A stretch of 64,000 bases of DNA. Source: Cordylochernes scorpioides. Its lineage: Eukaryota > Arthropoda > Arachnida > Pseudoscorpiones > Chernetidae. Each line of letters begins with the position of its first letter. The stretch's first letter is position 1. The notes below the pieces were generated by a model. That model saw only the letters and a list, made by a program, of their open reading frames with translations, had not been told where the DNA came from and did not search any database. Shown here piece after piece: positions 57,676 to 64,000 of this stretch. The DNA lies in contig CP092876.1 of NCBI GenBank assembly GCA_030710605.1, forward strand, positions 90,272,890 through 90,336,889. Reading direction: 5' to 3'. Both the position numbers and the translations under genes were made by a program.

Positions 57676-60503
57676 GCACAACCAGATTCTGGTTTCCATA
57701 TTTTAAACAGGCACAGCTAAATCCTCATTTGCATATTCTAAACAGTCACAACTTGATTCTGGTTTCCATATTCTAAACAGACACAACTAGATCCTGGTTT
57801 CGATATTTTAAACAGACACAACTAGATCCTGGTTTCCATATTCTAAACAGGCACAGCTAAATCCTCATTTGCATATTCTAAACAGTCACAACTAAATCCT
57901 CATTTTCATATTCTAAACAGACAACTAGATCCTGGTTTCCATATTCTAAACAGTCACAACTAGATCCTGGTTTCCATATTTTAAACAGGCACAACTAGTT
58001 CCTGGTTTCCATATTCTAAACAGTCACAACTAAATCCTCATTTGCATATTCTAAACAGACACAACTAGATCCTGGTTTCCATATTCTAAACAGACACAAC
58101 TAGATCCTGGTTTCTATATTTTAAACGGGCACAACTAGATCCTGGTTTCCATATTCTAAACAGGCACTGCTAAATCCTCATTTGTATATTCTAAACAGAC
58201 ACAACTAGATCCTGGTTTCCATATTTTAAACGGGCACAACTAGATCCTGGTTTCCATATTCTAAACAGGCACAGCTAAAGCCTCATTTGCATATTCTAAA
58301 CAGTCACAACTAAATCCTCATTTGCATATTCAAAGCAGTCACAACTAAATCCTCATTTGCATATTTTAAACAGGCACAACTAAATCCTGGTTTCCATATT
58401 TTAAACAGGCACAACTTGATTCTGGTTTCCATATTTTAAACAGGCACAACTAGATACTTGTTTCCATATTTTAAACAGGCACACCTAGATCCTCATTTGC
58501 ATAGTCTAAACAGTCACAACTAAATCCTCATTTGCATATTCTAAACAGGCACAACTAGATCCTGGTTTCCATATTCTAAACAGTCACAACTAAATCCTCA
58601 TTTGCATATTCTAAACAGGCACAAATAGATCCTTGTTTCCATATTCTAAACAGTCACAACTAAATCCTCATTTGCATATTCTAAACAGGCACAACTTGAT
58701 TCTGGTTTCCATATTTTAAACAGGCACAACTTGATTCTGGTTTCCATATTTTAAACAGGAATAACTAGATCTTTGTTTCCATATTTTAAACAGGCACAAC
58801 TAGATCCTGGTTTCCATATTTTAAACAGGCACAGGTAAATCCTCATTTGCATATTCTAAACAGTCACACCTAGATTCTGGTTTCTATATTCTAAACGGGC
58901 ACAACTAGATCCTGGTTTCCATATTTTAAACAGGCACAGCTAAATCCTCATTTGCATATTCAAAACAGTCTCAACTAAATCCTCATTTGCATATTCTAAA
59001 CAGGCACAACTTGTTTCTGGTTTCCATATTTTAAACAGGCACAACTAGATCCTCATTTGCATATTCTAAACAGTCACAACTTAATCCTGCTTTCCATATT
59101 CTAAACAGTCACAACGAGATCCTGCTTTCCATATTCTAAACAGGCACAACTAGAACCTGGTTCCCATATTCTAAACAGGCACAGCTAAATTCTCATTTGC
59201 ATATTCTAAACAGGCACAACTAGATCCTGGTTTCCATATTCTAAACAGGCACAGCTAAATCCTCATTTGCATATTCTAAACAGACACAACTAGATCCTGA
59301 TTTCCATATTTTAAACAGGCACAACTTGATCCTCATTTGCCTATTCTAAACAGAAACACCTAGATCCTGGTTTCCATATTCTAAACAGTCACAGCTAAAT
59401 CCTCATTTGCATATTCTAAACAGACACAACTAGATCCTGGTTTCTATATTTTAAACGGGCACAACTAGATCCTGGTTTCCATATTCTAAACAGGCACTCC
59501 TAAATCCTCATTTGTATATTCTAAACAGACACAACTAGATCCTGCTTTCCATATTTTAAACGGGCACAACTAGATCCTGGTTTCCATATTCTAAACAGGC
59601 ACAGCTAAAGCCTCATTTGCATATTCTAAACAGACACAACTAGATCCTGGTTTCCATATTCTAAACAGGCACAACTAAATCCTCATTTGCATATTCAAAA
59701 CAGTCACAACTAAATCCTCATTTGCATATTCTAAACAGTCACAACTTGATTCTGGTTTCCATATTCTAAACAGGCACAACTAGATTCTGGTTTCCATATT
59801 CTAAACGACACAACTAGATCCTGGTTTCCATATTTTAAACGGGCACAGCTAAATCTCATTTGCATATTCAAAACAGTCACAAATTGAATCTGGTTTCCAT
59901 ATACTAAACAGGCACAACTAGATCCTGGTTTCCATATTTTAAACAGGCACAGCTAAATCATCATTTGCATATTCTAAACAGTCATAACTTGATTCTGGTT
60001 TCCATATTTTAAACATCACAACTTGATTCTGGTTTCCATATTTTAAACAGGCACAACTTGTTTCTGGTTTCCATATTTTAAACAGGCACAGCTAAATCCT
60101 CATTTGCATAGTCTAAACAGTCACAACTAAATCCTCATTTGCATATTCTAAACAGTTACAACTAAATCCTCATTTGCATATTCTAAACAGACAACTAGAT
60201 CCTGGTTTCCATATTCTAAACAGGCACAACTAGATCCTGGTTTCCATATTTTAAACAGGCACAACTAGATCCTGGTTTCCATATTCTAAACAGGCACAAC
60301 TAAATCCTCATTTGCATATTCTAAACAGGCACAACTAAATCCTCATTTGCATATTCTAAACAGGCACAACTAGATCCTGGTTTCCATATTCTAAACAGTC
60401 ACAACTAAATCCTCATTTGCATATTCTAAACAGGCACAACTAGATCCTGGTTTCCATATTCTAAACAGTCACAACTAAATTCTCATTTGCATATTCTAAA
60501 CAG
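57676..60503. repeat. Satellite higher-order block, copy 2 (2828 bp)
   Basis: Second tandem copy, sharing all rare variants with copy 1. A partial third copy follows (about 60620-61680) at an offset of 2060 bp, and another partial copy from 62111 at 1190 bp. Confidence 0.9.
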
Positions 60504-61480
60504 GCACAACTAGATCCTGGTTTCCATATTCTAAACAGGCACAACTAAATCCTCATTTGCATATTCTAAACAGGCACAACCTGATTCTGGTTTCCATATT
60601 TTAAACAGGCACAACTAGATCCTGGTTTCCATATTCTAAACAGTCACAACTAAATCCTCATTTGCATATTCTAAACAGGCACAACTAGATCCTTGTTTCC
60701 ATATTCTAAACAGTCACAACTAAATCCTCATTTGCATATTCTAAACAGGCACAACTTGATTCTGGTTTCCATATTTTAAACAGGCACAACTTGATTCTGG
60801 TTTCCATATTTTAAACAGGAATAACTAGATCTTTGTTTCCATATTTTAAACAGGCACAACTAGATCCTGGTTTCCATATTTTAAACAGGCACAGGTAAAT
60901 CCTCATTTGCATATTCTAAACAGTCACACCTAGATTCTGGTTTCTATATTCTAAACGGGCACAACTAGATCCTGGTTTCCATATTTTAAACAGGCACAGC
61001 TAAATCCTCATTTGCATATTCAAAACAGTCACAACTAAATCCTCATTTGCATATTCTAAACAGGCACAACTTGTTTCTGGTTTCCATATTTTAAACAGGC
61101 ACAACTAGATCCTCATTTGCATATTCTAAACAGTCACAACTTAATCCTGGTTTCCATATTCTAAACAGTCACAACGAGATCCTGCTTTCCATATTCTAAA
61201 CAGGCACAACTAGAACCTGGTTCCCATATTCTAAACAGGCACAGCTAAATTCTCATTTGCATATTCTAAACAGGCACAACTAGATCCTGGTTTCCATATT
61301 CTAAACAGGCACAGCTAAATCCTCATTTGCATATTCTAAACAGACACAACTAGATCCTGATTTCCATATTTTAAACAGGCACAACTTGATCCTCATTTGC
61401 CTATTCTAAACAGAAACACCTAGATCCTGGTTTCCATATTCTAAACAGTCACAGCTAAATCCTCATTTGCATATTCTAAA

Positions 61481-62110
61481 CAGACACAACTAGATCCTGG
61501 TTTCTATATTTTAAACGGGCACAACTAGATCCTGGTTTCCATATTCTAAACAGGCACTGCTAAATCCTCATTTGTATATTCTAAACAGACACAACTAGAT
61601 CCTGGTTTCCATATTTTAAACGGGCACAACTAGATCCTGGTTTCCATATTCTAAACAGGCACAGCTAAAGCCTCATTTGCATATTCTAAACAGACACAAC
61701 TAGATCCTGGTTTCCATATTTTAAACGGGCACAACTAGATCCTGGTTTCCATATTCTAAACAGGCACTGCTAAATCCTCATTTGTATATTCTAAACAGAC
61801 ACAACTAGATCCTGGTTTCCATATTTTAAACGGGCACAACTAGATCCTGGTTTCCATATTCTAAACAGGCACAGCTAAAGCCTCATTTGCATATTCTAAA
61901 CAGACACAACTAGATCCTGGTTTCTATATTTTAAACGGGCACAACTAGATCCTGGTTTCCATATTCTAAACAGGCACTGCTAAATCCTCATTTGTATATT
62001 CTAAACAGACACAACTAGATCCTGGTTTCCATATTTTAAACGGGCACAACTAGATCCTGGTTTCCATATTCTAAACAGGCACAGCTAAAGCCTCATTTGC
62101 ATATTCTAAA
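61481..62110. repeat. 210-bp (six-unit) satellite sub-blocks, three copies
   Basis: The same six-monomer order, marked by GCACTGCTAAATCC and GCTAAAGCCTC, starts at 61481, 61691 and 61901, so the period is exactly 6 x 35 bp. Confidence 0.85.
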
Positions 62111-62990
62111 CAGTCACACCTAGATTCTGGTTTCTATATTCTAAACGGGCACAACTAGATCCTGGTTTCCATATTTTAAACAGGCACAGCTAAATCCTCA
62201 TTTGCATATTCAAAACAGTCACAACTAAATCCTCATTTGCATATTCTAAACAGGCACAACTTGTTTCTGGTTTCCATATTTTAAACAGGCACAACTAGAT
62301 CCTCATTTGCATATTCTAAACAGTCACAACTTAATCCTGGTTTCCATATTCTAAACAGTCACAACGAGATCCTGCTTTCCATATTCTAAACAGGCACAAC
62401 TAGAACCTGGTTCCCATATTCTAAACAGGCACAGCTAAATTCTCATTTGCATATTCTAAACAGGCACAACTAGATCCTGGTTTCCATATTCTAAACAGGC
62501 ACAGCTAAATCCTCATTTGCATATTCTAAACAGACACAACTAGATCCTGATTTCCATATTTTAAACAGGCACAACTTGATCCTCATTTGCCTATTCTAAA
62601 CAGAAACACCTAGATCCTGGTTTCCATATTCTAAACAGTCACAGCTAAATCCTCATTTGCATATTCTAAACAGACACAACTAGATCCTGGTTTCTATATT
62701 TTAAACGGGCACAACTAGATCCTGGTTTCCATATTCTAAACAGGCACTGCTAAATCCTCATTTGTATATTCTAAACAGACACAACTAGATCCTGGTTTCC
62801 ATATTTTAAACGGGCACAACTAGATCCTGGTTTCCATATTCTAAACAGGCACAGCTAAAGCCTCATTTGCATATTCTAAACAGACACAACTAGATCCTGG
62901 TTTCCATATTTTAAACGGGCACAAATAGATCCTGGTTTCCATATTTTAAACGGGCACAACTAGATCCTGGTTTCCATATTTTAAACAGAC

Positions 62991-63462
62991 CATACAATAA
63001 ACTATCTCATATTTGGGAGAGTCTGAGACATTTGGCCCAATCTGGGACAAAAGTTTCTTATTGGCCATGACGTGTGATTACTTTATATTGACACGATATT
63101 TATAAAGAACCTTCTATTTTTATTATTTTTTAATTGTGTTTTAGCGCTAACGTAAACAAAGAAATGCTGTCATAGTACGTTTCAACCGTGCCAGATATTT
63201 GAATTTATATATTAGAAGTAACAAAGAATAATGGTTTCCCTTGTTGTAAAGAACCACAGTGAGATCAGATAAATTTGATCTCTACAATTGACCTCATCAG
63301 CTCACATGGAAGTTGCCAAGTTTTGAGGCCCTGGACAAAGAATGTTGGTCAACATAAGGCCATGGCTTGCTGAATCAACCAGTTCTATGTACATAGTGTT
63401 GGTCCTAGAGTATTGACACTCCTGTGGATATATGCTCAGTATTTTATAAATAATATACACTA
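62991..63462. other. Flank after the satellite, no gene seen
   Basis: Moderately AT-rich unique-looking sequence. A 63-codon minus-strand ORF (63302-63493) lacks any recognisable feature. Confidence 0.5.
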
Positions 63463-63630
63463 ATGGACAAAAGAAATTTGTACCTTTCAGCATGTATATT
63501 GGGATTCAGACAATAACTTTTGAAAGATATTTTATAAAAAGTGACCTTTATTGAAGACATACAAGATAACCAAGTGTAAATAAATTTTTTTCTCTTCTCC
63601 AAAAAAAAAAATAGATGACCAGTGACAGCA
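63463..63630. mobile_element. Diverged relative of the Tc1/mariner-type MITE
   Basis: Starts ACACTAATGGACAAAAGAAA and has CAGACAATAACT and GTGACCTTTATTGAAGACA as in 11909-12136; the second end is lost against the following repeat. Confidence 0.55.
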
Positions 63631-63639
63631 AAGACTTTA

Positions 63640-64000
63640 ACTCCGCCTTTGCCGGTCCCAAGCCCGGATGAAAAAAGAGGAGGGGGTGCAGTAACAAGCT
63701 CACTAAAAAACCTGGGCTCAGCTAGCCCGGCTGATAGTACCCTGTAAGGGCTCCTAATCCAGGGATACAGGATGAGCAGCGTTTGTACTTCATGTTAGGA
63801 GTGGCTGCACATGGCATCTGTTCCTCATGTCAGAGGCGGCCATTTCTTTTGGAGCTAAGTCGGCCTGCCACTGAGTAGTGCTCCCAGTCTTAATGACAAA
63901 GGCAGATGCATTCTACTTCACCCAATCATGATGGTTGTCAACTTTAAAAGCTTGATACTGAAATATGATTGAGTGGAGATAAGAAAGAAGAAGCAAAGAC
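63640..64000 (+). repeat. Dispersed repeat with GCCGGTCCCAAGCCCGG (copy 4)
   Basis: Fourth copy, near-complete, running to the window edge; it lies on the far side of the satellite in the same orientation as copy 3. Confidence 0.55.

Larger units (their letters stand above)
48712..62990. repeat. 35-bp satellite array, about 14.3 kb
   Basis: About 400 head-to-tail units of 35 bp. Two main monomer types share ATATTYTAAACAG: type A has CCTGGTTTCCATATT, type B has CCTCATTTGCATATT. They alternate irregularly, often A-A-B. Single-base indels are rare and no other element interrupts the array. From 54848 onward long blocks repeat at offsets of 2828, 2060, 1190 and 210 bp. Every type B unit has ATTTGCAT, the POU/octamer word. 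No frame is open. Confidence 0.97.

Noticed and set aside
48712..62990. CRISPR array
   Set aside because: The regular 35-bp period comes from contiguous satellite monomers without unique spacers, in an animal genome with introns.

Overview
The window is nuclear DNA of an animal, most likely an arthropod (no species can be named). The support is GT-AG introns in an AT-rich background and a metazoan set of mobile elements: a Penelope-like element with a GIY-YIG nuclease, a DD37D mariner, an L1/Tx1-type non-LTR element, an LTR element, MITEs and foldbacks. There is also a fragment of an AAK1/BIKE-type kinase. No prokaryotic feature is present.

Layout. (1) Positions 1-18510 and 19444-37103 are the two arms of one very large inverted repeat. 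They are separated by about 0.8 kb of single-copy DNA (18511-19343) and a run of exactly 100 N (19344-19443). Each arm holds, from the centre outwards: MITEs, a five-exon gene for a secreted ten-cysteine protein, exon-like ORFs on the other strand, a repeat with a complete hammerhead ribozyme motif, and an LTR element with long terminal direct repeats. The two secreted-protein genes are therefore divergent mirror copies. Gene exons are nearly identical between arms and the differences I checked are synonymous, except for one single-base frameshift in the right copy. Each arm has private insertions with the empty site kept in the other arm. Left-only: a Penelope-like element, an RTE-like remnant with a 55-bp tandem array, and a SINE-like element. 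Right-only: a mariner, a SINE-like element with a 9-bp target duplication, and a 76-bp tandem expansion. This fits either two haplotypes joined head to head across a scaffold gap or a genuine inverted duplication; the window cannot settle which.

(2) 37104-43302: a GC-rich L1/Tx1-type retrotransposon (ORF1 with a zinc knuckle; ORF2 with endonuclease, reverse transcriptase and a C-terminal Cys/His motif). It is nested in an AT-rich inverted repeat, and ORF2 is broken. (3) 43303-48711: AT-rich DNA, a foldback with a tRNA-like core, hammerhead-like inverted repeats, and a partial kinase gene whose catalytic residues are lost. (4) 48712-62990: a 14.3-kb satellite of 35-bp units, about 400 of them, built from two monomer types with multi-kilobase higher-order duplications. 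(5) 62991-64000: dispersed repeats.

The only convincing host gene is the duplicated secreted-protein gene (TATA box, signal peptide, five exons, poly(A) signal). Almost everything else is mobile or repetitive DNA.
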